Source: Rhizobiales bacterium Y(2018) (lineage in GTDB: Bacteria > Pseudomonadota > Alphaproteobacteria > Rhizobiales > Aestuariivirgaceae). Taken from it: 64,000 nt of DNA. The notes under the pieces were generated by a model. It was not told where the DNA came from and ran no database searches. It saw only the letters and a list, made by a program, of their open reading frames with translations. Below, one piece after another: positions 8,241-18,387 of this stretch. Location: contig SCPD01000014.1 of assembly GCA_005502925.1 (NCBI GenBank), positions 1 to 64,000 on the forward strand, written 5' to 3'. Position 1 is the stretch's first letter, and every line of letters begins with the position of its first letter. The position numbers and the translations under genes are program-made.

Positions 8241-9104
8241 ATGGCGCGGTTCGCCCGAGTCCTGATTGCGGCTGCTCTGAGCGCTGTCGCTTTGGCGGGT
8301 CCGGCGGATGCCGCTGACCCGATCGGGAAGGTCGTCGCCGCGGCGGGGTCGCCCACAGGCTCCGGCCGGGCGCTCAGCCCCGGTGGTCCAATTTTCGAGA
8401 ACGACAAGGTCGTCACCGGCGGCGGCAATGTCCAGATCGTGTTTATCGACGACACCAAGCTGGTGGTCGGGCCCAATTCCACCCTGGTGATCGACCGTTT
8501 CCTGATGCGCGGCGGCAATCGGGCGCAGAAATTCTCGGTCGACGCCTTGCGCGGCACCTTCCGCTTCATCAGCGGCAAATCGGCCAAAAACGCCTATGAC
8601 ATCAGGACGGCGAATGCGACGATCGGCATCCGCGGCACCGCTTTCGATTTCTCGTCCGGCGGTGAGACTTTGATCGCGGTGTTCGAAGGGGGCGTCAGGC
8701 TTTGCGCTTCGGGAACTTGCGAGAGCATCCCCGAAGGCTGCGGCGTCGGGCGGGCACGGCGCAACGATGTCGATCAATTGGGCGGCCGGTCCAAGGGCCA
8801 GGCTCTGCGGAGCCTGCCTTACATCGTCAATCAGGGTTCGCTCAGCCGGTCCTTCCGGGTCAATACGCGCTCCTGCCGCTCAAGCCTCGGTCTGATCCTC
8901 GATTTCCAGAACAACAACCAGGGCAGCGGCCAGCAAGGGGCCGGCCCGAGCGGAGATACCGGCGGCGGCGGATCGCCCGGCGGTGGTCCAGGCGGTGGCG
9001 GCAGCAATCCCGGCGGCGGCAATCCGGGCAGCGGCACGGGCGGTGGTGGTAGCGGTAGCGGCGGTGGCGGCACCGGCGGCGGCCCTAGCGGCGGGGGACC
9101 CTGA
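8241..9104 (+). CDS. Secreted FecR-domain protein with glycine-rich C-terminal tail
   Basis: The 287-residue protein has a Sec signal peptide (ARVLIAAALSAVALAGPADA, residues 3-22) and a FecR domain from about 60 to 155 (VVTGGGNVQIVFIDDTKL, ALRGTFRFISGKSAKNAYDI, NATIGIRGTAFDF). The last 60 residues are almost only Gly, Ser, Pro and Thr in GGG and GSG runs. The FecR domain here is a periplasmic or surface module of the kind found beside large secreted proteins, not the TonB-linked sigma regulator, because there is no sigma or TonB receptor gene nearby. ATG 8241 follows GGGGA. It ends 31 bp before the first autotransporter, so the two are probably co-transcribed. Confidence 0.85.
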   Translation: MARFARVLIAAALSAVALAGPADAADPIGKVVAAAGSPTGSGRALSPGGPIFENDKVVTGGGNVQIVFIDDTKLVVGPNSTLVIDRFLMRGGNRAQKFSVDALRGTFRFISGKSAKNAYDIRTANATIGIRGTAFDFSSGGETLIAVFEGGVRLCASGTCESIPEGCGVGRARRNDVDQLGGRSKGQALRSLPYIVNQGSLSRSFRVNTRSCRSSLGLILDFQNNNQGSGQQGAGPSGDTGGGGSPGGGPGGGGSNPGGGNPGSGTGGGGSGSGGGGTGGGPSGGGP

Positions 9105-9135
9105 TGTCGAGCAGGTCCGGGCGAGGAGTGAGATA

Positions 9136-12100
9136 ATGGGACAGCCGTTGGATTGGATGCTGACCAGCGGTCAGGGCAAGCAAAACATACGGCGCGTCTT
9201 GCGCAACCGCCTGGCGGTGACCACGATCCTGGCCGTGGCGCCGTTTCTGGGATATGGGCGCCAGGCCTATGCGGCTTGCGAACCTGCGGCCGCTCCGCTC
9301 ACGCATCTTTGCACTGACGCGAGTCCGGGGCAGTTCTTCTTCGTCAACAATGCCAATTTCGCGACGGGGACTCCCCCCTATGTGACGACGGGTGGCCTTG
9401 GAATCGAAGGCCTCGGCGATCAGCGCTTCACCGACAATCAAGCCTCCACCAGCATCACCAACAGCAGCTATTATGGCCGCGGCCTCTCCGTCGTCTCCAC
9501 GGGAGATCTCGGAGGAACCCCAGGCGCGGTGACCATTTTCACGGATGGCACGATCGGCGGCACGGCCCACGGCATCTACGCCCGCAATGAAGGCAGCGGC
9601 GATATTACCATCACGGCGAATGGCAGCGTCACCGGCACGGATTTCGGCGGTGACACCTATGTCAAGAATGATGGCATCTACGCCAAGAATTTCGGCGCCA
9701 ATCTCACCGTCACCACGGGCATCGGCAGCACGATCACCGGCGAGCACAATGGCATCGATGCGCGCAATTATGGCTCTGGCAATCTGACGATCACCACCAA
9801 TGGCGATGTCACCGGAGACAAGTTTGACGCCATCTACGCGGTCAATTCCGGTGACGCGCTGAGCGTTACCGTCAATGCCCAAAGTGTCGTCAAGGGCTTC
9901 GGCTACGGCATCGGCGCATTCAATAATGGCAGCGGCGATCTCGCGATCAAGGTCGACGGTTCGGTCACCAGCGAGGGCTATGACGGCATTCACGCCCGGA
10001 ACGAGGGCGCCAATCTCATCATCACCACAGGCGTGGGAAGCAGCGTCCGCGGCGAGGGCCCCCACCCGGAAAGCGAGGATGAAGACTCCAACGGCATCGA
10101 CGCGGTCAACGAGGGCAGCGGCTATCTCAAGATCACTGCCGACGGCGAGGTGTTCGGCAATTTCAATGACGGCATCTATGCGAAGAACGAAGGCACCGAC
10201 CTCATCATCGAGACGGGCGCGCAAAGCGTCGTCAAAGGCGGCGGCAACGGCATCGGCGCCTATAATTACGGCAGCGGCAATCTCAGCATCGATGCGCAGG
10301 GCGTGGTCGGCGGCTACAGCCTGGCGGGCGACGGTATCAAGGCCTATAATTCCGCTGATGGCGGCTATCTGAAGATCGTCACCGGCACGCAAGCCGTCAC
10401 CGGCGGCGATGACGGCATCCAGGCCGAAAATCTCGGCGACGGCGATCTCACCATCACCACCAATGGCGCCGTCACCGGCAAAAACGGCAACGGCATCACC
10501 GCGATCAACAACGGGGATGAATTCTACAACACCGAGACCGAGGAGTGGGAGCCGGCCTTTGGCCGCAATCTGACCATCACCACCAATGCGGCGGTGACCG
10601 GCAAGTTTTACGGCATCGAAGCCCTCAACCACGGCACCGGCGATCTCACCATCACCGCGAACGGCAATGTCACCGGCCAGGAAGAGGATGGCATCTACGC
10701 CTACAATTCCGGTCTCGGAAAGGGCGCGTCGGTGACGACGGGGGCGGCGGCCAGCATCACCGGCAAATATGACGGCATCGACACCCGCAATTACGGTGAG
10801 GGCGATCTCACCATTACCGCCAATGGCAATGTCACCGGCCAGGAAGGCGACGGCATCTTCGCGCGCAATGTCGAAGAAGAGCTCGATCTCGGAGGCGATC
10901 AGTTTGTCTGGGGGGATGCGCTCGGCCTGACGATTACCACTGGCCCCGCGAGCGTGGTGACCGGCAAGCTCAACGGCATCTACGCCCAGGACACCGGCAT
11001 CGGCAACTTCGAGATCACCGTCAACGGCCGGGTCACCGGCGAGACCCGCGACGGCATCTATGCCTTCGACGGCAGCGAAGGCTACGCTACCAACCTCATC
11101 GATAGTGAAGATGGCTATCACTTCTCGATCATCACCGGCGCGGCGAGCATCGTCACCGGCGGGGAAAACGGCATCAATGCGATCAACTTCGGCAATGGCG
11201 ACCTGAATATCGAGGTCAACGGGCAGGTCACCGGCACCTCCAGGGATGGCATCCGTGCGATAAATGAGCCGTTCGGCGTCCACGACCTGACGATCAGCAC
11301 CGGGCCGGGAAGCGTCGTCACCGGGGCCAAAGACGGCATCGATGCCACGCAAAGTAGCGGGGGCTCTTTCGAGATCACGGTGGACGGCACGGTCACCGGC
11401 CTGGGCGAGAGCTGTAAGGACAGCAAGGACAGCAAAGACGACTGCAAGGACAGCAAGGACGATTTTGGCTTCGGCATCAAGACCGTCAACTATGACGGCG
11501 ACAGCGCCACCGAGATCGAGATCGGCGCGGCGGGTTTGGTGCAGGGCAAGGTCGCCGGCATATTTGCAAGGTCGTTGGATGACCAGGCCATCAACATCGA
11601 CAATGCGGGCATCGTGCGGAATCTGTCGCAGTCGTCCGGCGACCTCGCGATCTTGGCGATCGGCGGCGCGACCCATATCGGCAATACCGGTGCGATCATC
11701 GGCACGGTGTCGCTCAGCTCATTCGATGACACATTCACAAATGATGGCTTGTGGTCGATGACCGGGGTGAGCGACTTCGGCCTCGGTGAAGAAGACGAAG
11801 TGAATAATGGCGGCGTCCTCATCGCCGCGGTGACGCAGGGCACCAGCGAAAACCCGACCCTCACCGGCCTCGAGCGGTTCAACAATTCCGGCGCGATCTC
11901 CCTCGTCGACGGCGGCGCGGAAGACACGCTCGAGATCACCGGCGTGCTCGCCGGCGAAACCGAATATATGAGCGAAGGCGGCCTCTTGGGCGTCGATGCC
12001 ATCCTTGGCCCCGATGGGAAGGCGGACGAGCTCCATATCAGTGGCAATGTCACCGGACAGACCAAGGTCCATGTCAATGTCGTAGGCGCGACGGGCTTCA

Positions 12101-13239
12101 ATGATGAAGGCATCGCGGTCGTGCGCGTCTTCAGCGGTGACACGACGGACGGCGATTTCGTCCTCGACGGGCCGCTCTCCGCCGGCTTCTACACCTGGGA
12201 CTTGCGCTATGACGACACGTTGAACCAGCATGAGCTGTTCTCGTCGGGCGTCGGCATCGGCGCGGAAGAGTTCGCTGGCGGCATGACCGCCACCCAGGAT
12301 CTGTGGTTCCAGACCTTGGGTACCTTGCTTGGCCGACAGATGGATCTGCGCTCCCTCATCGGCGGCACCGGTGTCACGCCGGTCGCCGATTTCGCCGAGC
12401 CGGTATTGCCGACACCCGTCGCCAAGGTTACGCCGGGCTTCTGGGTCTCCGGCCTCGGCGCCTATCTGAAACGCGACGACGAGCAAGACGGCTTCACCCT
12501 CGACCGCACGCAGACGATCTGGGGCGGGCTTGCCGGCTTCGACTTCGGCACCCAGGATGTCGGCGACGCGCTGCTGTTCGGCGTCTTCGGCGGCTACATG
12601 TCCTCGAAGCTCAAATTCGACGAGACCAACACCGAATGGAATTATGAAGGCCCGACGGTCGGCGCCTATGCCACCTATCTCGACCGCGCCTTCTTCGTCG
12701 ATGTCACGGTCAAGGCCGACTTCCTCGATATCGAGATCGATCCGGAAGACCTGGCGCCCGACGCCGATGACGGCGATACCGACGCGCTCAATATCGGCGG
12801 GCGCATCGATACCGGCTACAAATTCGGCGAGAGCATGTTTGTCGAGCCGCAAGCGTCTCTCGCCGTGGTGCACAGCGAGATCGACGATGTCGACGTGTTC
12901 GGCGGCACGGTCGAGTTCGACGACGAGACGAGTGTCCGCGGCCGGCTCGGCTTGCGCGTCGGCTTCGATCATCAGGCGGCCGATGCGACGGTCTTCACCG
13001 GCGACGTGATTGCCAGCGTGTGGGAGGATTTCTCCGGCGACAACAACGCCACCATCGCCGATCCGGCCTTGCCGTCCTTCGGTGTGTCGGATGATCCAGG
13101 CTCGACCATGGGCGATGTCTCGATCGGCTTCGGCGTCGCGGCGCCGGAGGGCTGGTCGGGCTTCCTGCGCGGGAACTACCAGTTCGCCACTGATTACGAC
13201 GCCTATAGCGGCAATGCCGGGATCAGATATTCCTGGTAG
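9136..13239 (+). CDS. Autotransporter 1: beta-helix repeat adhesin-like protein with C-terminal barrel
   Basis: A type V secreted protein of 1367 residues. A long signal peptide (RNRLAVTTILAVAPFLGYGR, residues 23-42, cleavage near 46-48) is followed by C48-x10-C59. The passenger to about residue 860 contains roughly 23 rungs of the form DLTITANG-VTG-DGIYA-N, predicted parallel beta-helix. A pivot helix (ATQDLWFQTLGTLLGRQ) precedes a barrel of about 270 residues starting GFWVSGLGAY and ending in NAGIRYSW with terminal Trp, as expected for outer-membrane insertion. ATG 9136 has AGGAG eight bases upstream. Unusual: a Lys/Asp-rich insert with two cysteines at residues 759-776. No protease or lipase motif is visible, so adhesion or self-association is the inferred role. 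Confidence 0.92.
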   Translation: MGQPLDWMLTSGQGKQNIRRVLRNRLAVTTILAVAPFLGYGRQAYAACEPAAAPLTHLCTDASPGQFFFVNNANFATGTPPYVTTGGLGIEGLGDQRFTDNQASTSITNSSYYGRGLSVVSTGDLGGTPGAVTIFTDGTIGGTAHGIYARNEGSGDITITANGSVTGTDFGGDTYVKNDGIYAKNFGANLTVTTGIGSTITGEHNGIDARNYGSGNLTITTNGDVTGDKFDAIYAVNSGDALSVTVNAQSVVKGFGYGIGAFNNGSGDLAIKVDGSVTSEGYDGIHARNEGANLIITTGVGSSVRGEGPHPESEDEDSNGIDAVNEGSGYLKITADGEVFGNFNDGIYAKNEGTDLIIETGAQSVVKGGGNGIGAYNYGSGNLSIDAQGVVGGYSLAGDGIKAYNSADGGYLKIVTGTQAVTGGDDGIQAENLGDGDLTITTNGAVTGKNGNGITAINNGDEFYNTETEEWEPAFGRNLTITTNAAVTGKFYGIEALNHGTGDLTITANGNVTGQEEDGIYAYNSGLGKGASVTTGAAASITGKYDGIDTRNYGEGDLTITANGNVTGQEGDGIFARNVEEELDLGGDQFVWGDALGLTITTGPASVVTGKLNGIYAQDTGIGNFEITVNGRVTGETRDGIYAFDGSEGYATNLIDSEDGYHFSIITGAASIVTGGENGINAINFGNGDLNIEVNGQVTGTSRDGIRAINEPFGVHDLTISTGPGSVVTGAKDGIDATQSSGGSFEITVDGTVTGLGESCKDSKDSKDDCKDSKDDFGFGIKTVNYDGDSATEIEIGAAGLVQGKVAGIFARSLDDQAINIDNAGIVRNLSQSSGDLAILAIGGATHIGNTGAIIGTVSLSSFDDTFTNDGLWSMTGVSDFGLGEEDEVNNGGVLIAAVTQGTSENPTLTGLERFNNSGAISLVDGGAEDTLEITGVLAGETEYMSEGGLLGVDAILGPDGKADELHISGNVTGQTKVHVNVVGATGFNDEGIAVVRVFSGDTTDGDFVLDGPLSAGFYTWDLRYDDTLNQHELFSSGVGIGAEEFAGGMTATQDLWFQTLGTLLGRQMDLRSLIGGTGVTPVADFAEPVLPTPVAKVTPGFWVSGLGAYLKRDDEQDGFTLDRTQTIWGGLAGFDFGTQDVGDALLFGVFGGYMSSKLKFDETNTEWNYEGPTVGAYATYLDRAFFVDVTVKADFLDIEIDPEDLAPDADDGDTDALNIGGRIDTGYKFGESMFVEPQASLAVVHSEIDDVDVFGGTVEFDDETSVRGRLGLRVGFDHQAADATVFTGDVIASVWEDFSGDNNATIADPALPSFGVSDDPGSTMGDVSIGFGVAAPEGWSGFLRGNYQFATDYDAYSGNAGIRYSW
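11410..11463 (+). repeat. In-frame GACAGCAAG micro-repeat encoding a Lys/Asp/Ser insert in autotransporter 1
   Basis: The DNA repeats a 9-base unit (GACAGCAAG and close variants) and encodes SCKDSKDSKDDCKDSKDD in residues 759-776. It interrupts a beta-helix rung and is absent from the three paralogues. Slippage of a 9-base unit would keep the frame while changing length. Confidence 0.8.
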
Positions 13240-13314
13240 ATCGACATTGATCGGATGTCATAAAGCGCGCTAGGTCTTCCCGCGATTCATCATTCTTCGA
13301 CGGGAAACCCAGTC

Positions 13315-14427
13315 TTGCCTCCATCCAATCCGGCGCCCTCCAGTGAAACCCCGGCGCAGGCCGACGACAAGACGGCGGCCGACAAGGCGCCGGCCGTCAA
13401 TTATTCGATGTCGGGCGGCTTTCCACGCCTGCTGGCCCGCCTCGACGTCTCGCTCGGCTTCACCTCCTACCAGTCCGGCAAGCTTTATCTCCTCGGCCGC
13501 AACCCCAAGGGCGGCGGGCTGATGGTGGATGAGCGTCTGTTTCCCAAGGCGATGGGGCTCACCGTCGAGGGCCACACGCTGGCGCTCGCCACCTTGTTCC
13601 AGATCCAGCGCTTCGAGAATGTGCTCGACCCCGGCCAGGCGATCAACCATACGCAGGACGCGTGTTATGTGCCGCGCGTCACTTATACGACCGGCATTCT
13701 CGATGCCCATGACATCGGCCTGATGGCGGACGGCCGCATCGTCTTCGTCAACACAGCCTATAATTGCCTGGCGGTGCCGTCGGAGCGCCACAGCTTCACG
13801 CCGATCTGGATGCCGCCCTTCATCTCGGCTCTCGTCAATGAGGACCGCTGCCATCTGAACGGCCTCGCCATGGAAAGCGGCAAGCCCCGTTATGTCACCG
13901 CCGTGTCGCGCTCGGATACGATCGACGGCTGGCGCGACCGGCGCGCCGAAGGCGGCATCGTCATCGATGTCGAGTCGGGCGAGATTGTCTGCACAGGGCT
14001 CTCGATGCCGCATTCGCCGCGCCTCATCGACGGCCGGCTGTGGCTGCTGAACTCCGGAACCGGCGAGCTCGGCGAGGTCGATCTCGCGACCAGGTCTTTC
14101 CGGCCGCATATGTTCTGTCCCGGTTTCGGCCGCGGCCTCGCCATCAAAGGCCGGCATGCTTTCGTCGGCCTGTCGAAGCCCCGCTACAAGCGTTTCGAGG
14201 GGCTGGCGCTCGATGAGCGGCTGAAAGCGGCCGATTCCGAGCCCTGGTGCGGCATCCAGGTGATCGATCTCGACAAGAAGACCTGCGTCGAATGGTTCCG
14301 CATCGATGGTGCGGTGGCCGAGATCTATGACGTGGCCGTGCTGCCCGGCATCGCCTGTCCGATGTCGCTCGGCTTCGCCTCCAGCGAGATCCGCAATCTC
14401 ATCACCCATGATCCATTGGCGCGTTAG
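13315..14427 (+). CDS. TIGR03032 / DUF4915 family protein of unknown function
   Basis: The 370-residue protein matches the TIGR03032 family: ARLDVSLGFTSYQSGKLYLL near residue 45, INHTQDACYVPR near 105, HDIGLMADGRIVFVNTAYNCLA, PPFISALVNEDRCHLNGLAM, and MPHSPRLIDGRLWLLNSGTGE. The repeated short strand patterns suggest a propeller-like fold, and no enzymatic motif is evident. The start is TTG 13315 after GGGAAA. An ATG at 13408 just before the homologous region is the alternative, since the first 30 residues are low complexity. It has no signal peptide and lies between autotransporters 1 and 2, so it may modify or assist these proteins, but that is only context. Confidence 0.8.
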   Translation: MPPSNPAPSSETPAQADDKTAADKAPAVNYSMSGGFPRLLARLDVSLGFTSYQSGKLYLLGRNPKGGGLMVDERLFPKAMGLTVEGHTLALATLFQIQRFENVLDPGQAINHTQDACYVPRVTYTTGILDAHDIGLMADGRIVFVNTAYNCLAVPSERHSFTPIWMPPFISALVNEDRCHLNGLAMESGKPRYVTAVSRSDTIDGWRDRRAEGGIVIDVESGEIVCTGLSMPHSPRLIDGRLWLLNSGTGELGEVDLATRSFRPHMFCPGFGRGLAIKGRHAFVGLSKPRYKRFEGLALDERLKAADSEPWCGIQVIDLDKKTCVEWFRIDGAVAEIYDVAVLPGIACPMSLGFASSEIRNLITHDPLAR

Positions 14428-14518
14428 TCGTGCATCTATAAGTTGTGGCGTCGGAACCTTGAAACAAGCCTGACGATTCGACTTCCGATCTAGGATTTTA
14501 CTCTTGTAATTGACTGTT

Positions 14519-14549
14519 GCGAGAACGCCACACTCTCGCGTCACTTTTT
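14519..14549 (+). terminator. Terminator-like hairpin after the TIGR03032 gene
   Basis: GCGAGA (14519-14524) and TCTCGC (14534-14539) form a short stem with a 9-base loop, followed within six bases by five T. It is placed 90 bp after the stop codon and 98 bp before autotransporter 2. The rest of 14428-14646 shows only AT-richer sequence likely to hold the promoter of autotransporter 2. Confidence 0.5.
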
Positions 14550-14646
14550 GATTACCGAAGGGAATCTGTGGCGACTGTCCCACCTGTCAGTTAAACTCCG
14601 CGTAATGTGCGGTGATTTGCAATGCCGCGACCAGGCTGGGGATCCC

Positions 14647-17600
14647 ATGGAACGGCACTTGAAATCGGCGAATCCTGTAACGCGCCTCCTGCGCAACCGG
14701 CTGGCCCTGACGACGATCCTGGCCGCAGCACCCTTCCTGGCCTATGGCCGCCAGGCCTTTGCCGCCTGCACCCCCAACCCCGTGGCGCCGACCTATTCCT
14801 GCAGCGGCGCCAGCGGTGCGCAGTCCTTCAACCTGGTCAACAACGCCTATATCACGACAGAGCCGGGCTTCAGCGTCACCGCCGGTGGCGGCGACAATGG
14901 CATCACCATCACCGGCGACGGCCATCTGCGGTATATCGACAACAACGACTCGCCTGTCACAAGTGCTAATTTCACCGGCATCTATGTCCGCTCGGGCGGC
15001 GCGGTGACGATCAGCACCGGCGGTGCCATCACCGGCGGCACGAACGGCATCTATGCCCGCAATGACGGGTTTGGCCAGGTTTCGATCACCGCCGATGGTG
15101 CCGTGACGGCACAGAACGGCGACGGCATCTATGCGGTCAATTACGGTGTCGACCTGACGATCGTCACCGGCGCCGGCAGCGCGATCGAGGGAGGCGACGA
15201 GGGCATAAATGCGCTCAACGGCGGTGCCGGCAAGCTCGACATCACCGCCAATGGCGAAGTAACCGGCGCCAATGACGCCATCCACGCCTTCAACTCCATC
15301 GATGGCACCGATGTCGTCATCACGACCGGCGTAGGCAGTGCGGTCGAGGGTGGCGGCAACGGCATCTATGCCGAAAATCAGGGGCGCGGCAGGCTCGAGA
15401 TCATCGCCAACGGCTTGGTCGATGGCGGCACCGGCGATGGTATCTTTGGCCGTAATCACGGCGGCGATCTGATAATTACGGCCAATGCGGGAAGCGTAAT
15501 CGAAGGCCGCGACGAGGGCATCGACGCAGTCAATATGGGCTCGGGCGAGCTCAGGGTGACCGCCGACGGCAAGGTTACAGGCACTCAGGATGACGGGCTC
15601 CGCGCCTTCAATTCCGGCAACGGCACCAATCTCAAGATCACGACGGGCGCGCTGAGCGAGATCACCGGTGGCAATTCCGGCATCTTCGCCGACAATTTCG
15701 GCACCGGCGATCTCGACATCAAAGCCTATGGCAAGGTCACGGGCGATGACGGCGACGGCATCTATGCGCGCAATTCCTATGACACCGACAATGGCGTCAA
15801 TCTGAAGATCACCACCGGGGCCCAAAGCGACATCACCGGCTCGCGCTACGGCATCAATGCGAAGAGCTACGGCAACGGTGACCTGATCATCACGGCGGAT
15901 GGGCGGGTCACGGGTGAGAGCGAAGACGGTATCTTCGCGCATGCCTATTACGGCCGGAATCTGACGATCACCACCGGTGCCGGAAGCGACGTCAGCGGCC
16001 TCGACGAGGGTATCGATGTCGAGAATACCGGCGTCGGCGATCTTACTGTCACGGTCGGCGGCAAGGTGACCGGCATCGAAGGCAACGGCGTAGATGCGTT
16101 GAATGAGGGCGAGAATCTCACCATCACCGCCGAGGCCGGGAGTGTGATCAAGGCCGAGCAGGAAGGGATCTGGGGCCGGAACCGGGGCACCGGCAATCTC
16201 ACCATCACCGCCAATGGCGCGATCAGGACCGAGAGCATCGGCGGCAACGGCATCGGCGCCGAGAACGAGGAGGACGGCGGCGACCTGACGGTCACCACCG
16301 GCGCCGGAAGCTATATCTCCGCCGGCGATGACGGCATCTATGCCGAGAACAACGGCCGCGGCAATCTCACCATCCTTGCCGATGGAATGATCGAGGGGCG
16401 CGGCGATGATGGCATCTATGCCGAAAACGAGGGCGCCAATCTGAAGATCACCACGGTCGCGGGAAGCGTGATCAAGGGCGCGGATGACGGCATAGATGCG
16501 CGCCATGAGAATAGCGACGGCACTTTCGAAATCATCGTGAGCGGTTCCGTCACGGGCACCGGGGCCTTCGGCATCAAGGCCGTCAATGACGCATACGCGG
16601 TCACCGACATCAGGGTGCTTGGCGGCGGCCTTGTTCAGGGCAATTCAGCCGGTATCTACGCCCGTTCACGCGATGCGCAAAACATCGCCATCACCAATGA
16701 CGGTGTCGTGCGCAATCTCTCCGGCGAAGCGAACGCGCTCGCCATCGAGACCACCGGCGGCGCCACGGCGATCGACAACAACAATCAGCTCATCGGCACG
16801 GTGAAAACCGCAACCGGGTTCGACGCCAGGCTGACCAATAATGGTGTGTGGCGCACGCGCGGGTGGAGCTACTTCAACGGCAGCGACGACATCGCTTTCA
16901 ACAACGGCACCTTGATTGCCGCCGCCGACGCGGCAGTTGCCGAGGTCGTAACCCTCCACGATATCGAGACATTCAACAATGCCGGGCTGATTTCACTGGT
17001 GGATGGTCAGACCGGTGATCAGTTCACCATGCAGGACGTCAATACTTTTCCGGGCACCCGCTATGTGGGCGACAATGGCCGGCTCGCCGTCGATGCGGTC
17101 CTGGCCGAGCCGGGAACCGGTGCATCGGATCGGATGGTCATGGCCGGCGTGACCGACGGCACGACCAAGGTCGTGGTCAATATCCTCGATGCGGGCGGCC
17201 CCAACTATCAAGGCATCCAGGTGGTCGCGGCGGTGGCGACCGGCGAGGAAGATTTCGACCTCGAAGGTGGCCCCCTCAATGCCGGCTTCTTCACCTGGGA
17301 TCTGGTCGCTCGTGACGTGCCGTTCCTCGGCCCGTCGCAGATCCTGGTCACGACCGGCATCGGCGCGGGCGCGCATGAGATGGCGGCCGGCATCACCGGC
17401 GGCCAGGATTTCTGGCACCAGACGACCGGCACGCTGCTGCAGCGCCAGGCCGATCTCCGGGCCCTGCTCGCGGGGCCCCAGGTCACGCCGGTCGCCGATT
17501 ATACGGAACCGGTCGCCCCCACGCCCGTGGCCAACGTCACCCCCGGCTTCTGGTTCAAAGGTGTCGGCGCCTGGCTCGAGCGCGATCAGGGCAATGGGCC

Positions 17601-18354
17601 GACAAGCACGGACCGCAAGCAATCGATCTATGGCGCGCTCGCCGGCTTCGACTTCGGCACCGAAAGTGCTGGCGAGACCTGGATGATCGGCTTGTTTGGA
17701 GGTTATGTGGCCTCCGACCTCGATTTCGACGTCACCAACACAGAATGGAAATACAAAGGCCCGTCGGCCGGCGCCTATGTCACCTATCTCAATGAGGCCT
17801 TCTATGCCGATCTGACGGTGAAGGCGGACTTTCTCGATGTCGACATAGACGCTGAGGAGATTGGCGGCCTTTCGGGTGAGGCCGACACCGATCTCTTCAA
17901 TATCGGCGGCCAGATCGACGCCGGTTACAAGATCGGCTTCGGCGAGGGCGCCTTCATCGAGCCGCAAGCCTCGCTCGTCGTGCTTCACACTGAGGTCGAC
18001 GATATCGACGATATCTTCGGCGGTGCCGTCGAGTTCGAGGACGAGACCAGCGTGCGCGGCCGGCTGGGCATCCGCCTCGGCGCCGATTACGACCAGGGTG
18101 GCGTGATCCTGACGCCCGATGTGACCGCGAGCGTGTGGCAATCCTTCACCAGTGACAATACCGCGACGATCTTCGCGCCGCTCACGCCGGCCTTCGATGT
18201 GTCGGACGATCCGGGCGAGACGGTGGGCGATGTGTCATTGGGCCTCGCGGTGATGGCGCCTGACGGCTGGTCCGGATTCCTGCGCGGCAACTACCAGTTC
18301 GCCGAGGATTTCGAGGCGATCACCGGCAATGCCGGGGTGAGATACAGCTGGTAG
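14647..18354 (+). CDS. Autotransporter 2: beta-helix repeat protein with C-terminal barrel
   Basis: A paralogue of the gene at 9136, 1235 residues. The signal peptide RNRLALTTILAAAPFLAYGR (16-35) ends near residue 40, followed by C41-x10-C52. About 22 GIYA-N type rungs occupy residues 110-680. The pivot helix (GGQDFWHQTTGTLLQRQADL) and a barrel ending NAGVRYSW follow. The barrel is closest to that of autotransporter 3: IEPQASLVVLHTEVDDIDDI is nearly the same there. ATG 14647 starts MERHLKSANP with GGGGA upstream. The longer frame to 14548 runs over the terminator-like hairpin and is rejected. No catalytic motif is seen. The expected location is the outer membrane, with the passenger at the cell surface. 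Confidence 0.92.
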   Translation: MERHLKSANPVTRLLRNRLALTTILAAAPFLAYGRQAFAACTPNPVAPTYSCSGASGAQSFNLVNNAYITTEPGFSVTAGGGDNGITITGDGHLRYIDNNDSPVTSANFTGIYVRSGGAVTISTGGAITGGTNGIYARNDGFGQVSITADGAVTAQNGDGIYAVNYGVDLTIVTGAGSAIEGGDEGINALNGGAGKLDITANGEVTGANDAIHAFNSIDGTDVVITTGVGSAVEGGGNGIYAENQGRGRLEIIANGLVDGGTGDGIFGRNHGGDLIITANAGSVIEGRDEGIDAVNMGSGELRVTADGKVTGTQDDGLRAFNSGNGTNLKITTGALSEITGGNSGIFADNFGTGDLDIKAYGKVTGDDGDGIYARNSYDTDNGVNLKITTGAQSDITGSRYGINAKSYGNGDLIITADGRVTGESEDGIFAHAYYGRNLTITTGAGSDVSGLDEGIDVENTGVGDLTVTVGGKVTGIEGNGVDALNEGENLTITAEAGSVIKAEQEGIWGRNRGTGNLTITANGAIRTESIGGNGIGAENEEDGGDLTVTTGAGSYISAGDDGIYAENNGRGNLTILADGMIEGRGDDGIYAENEGANLKITTVAGSVIKGADDGIDARHENSDGTFEIIVSGSVTGTGAFGIKAVNDAYAVTDIRVLGGGLVQGNSAGIYARSRDAQNIAITNDGVVRNLSGEANALAIETTGGATAIDNNNQLIGTVKTATGFDARLTNNGVWRTRGWSYFNGSDDIAFNNGTLIAAADAAVAEVVTLHDIETFNNAGLISLVDGQTGDQFTMQDVNTFPGTRYVGDNGRLAVDAVLAEPGTGASDRMVMAGVTDGTTKVVVNILDAGGPNYQGIQVVAAVATGEEDFDLEGGPLNAGFFTWDLVARDVPFLGPSQILVTTGIGAGAHEMAAGITGGQDFWHQTTGTLLQRQADLRALLAGPQVTPVADYTEPVAPTPVANVTPGFWFKGVGAWLERDQGNGPTSTDRKQSIYGALAGFDFGTESAGETWMIGLFGGYVASDLDFDVTNTEWKYKGPSAGAYVTYLNEAFYADLTVKADFLDVDIDAEEIGGLSGEADTDLFNIGGQIDAGYKIGFGEGAFIEPQASLVVLHTEVDDIDDIFGGAVEFEDETSVRGRLGIRLGADYDQGGVILTPDVTASVWQSFTSDNTATIFAPLTPAFDVSDDPGETVGDVSLGLAVMAPDGWSGFLRGNYQFAEDFEAITGNAGVRYSW

Positions 18355-18387
18355 AGAATCGTGTGACAGCGTGAACTCTACCCACGT

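Noticed and set aside
8241-9104. FecR as part of a TonB iron-uptake regulatory system
   Set aside because: No FecI-type sigma factor or TonB receptor is adjacent. The protein has a signal peptide, no cytoplasmic domain and a glycine tail, and precedes autotransporters.
9085-11676. Very long minus-strand reading frame (over 860 codons) opposite autotransporter 1, with similar ones opposite autotransporters 2-4 and parts of other genes
   Set aside because: It is opposite a clearly coding, repeat-rich gene whose codon use leaves few stops in the antisense frame. The predicted product is a monotonous Ala/Asp/Gly/Val polymer with no family resemblance and no ribosome site.
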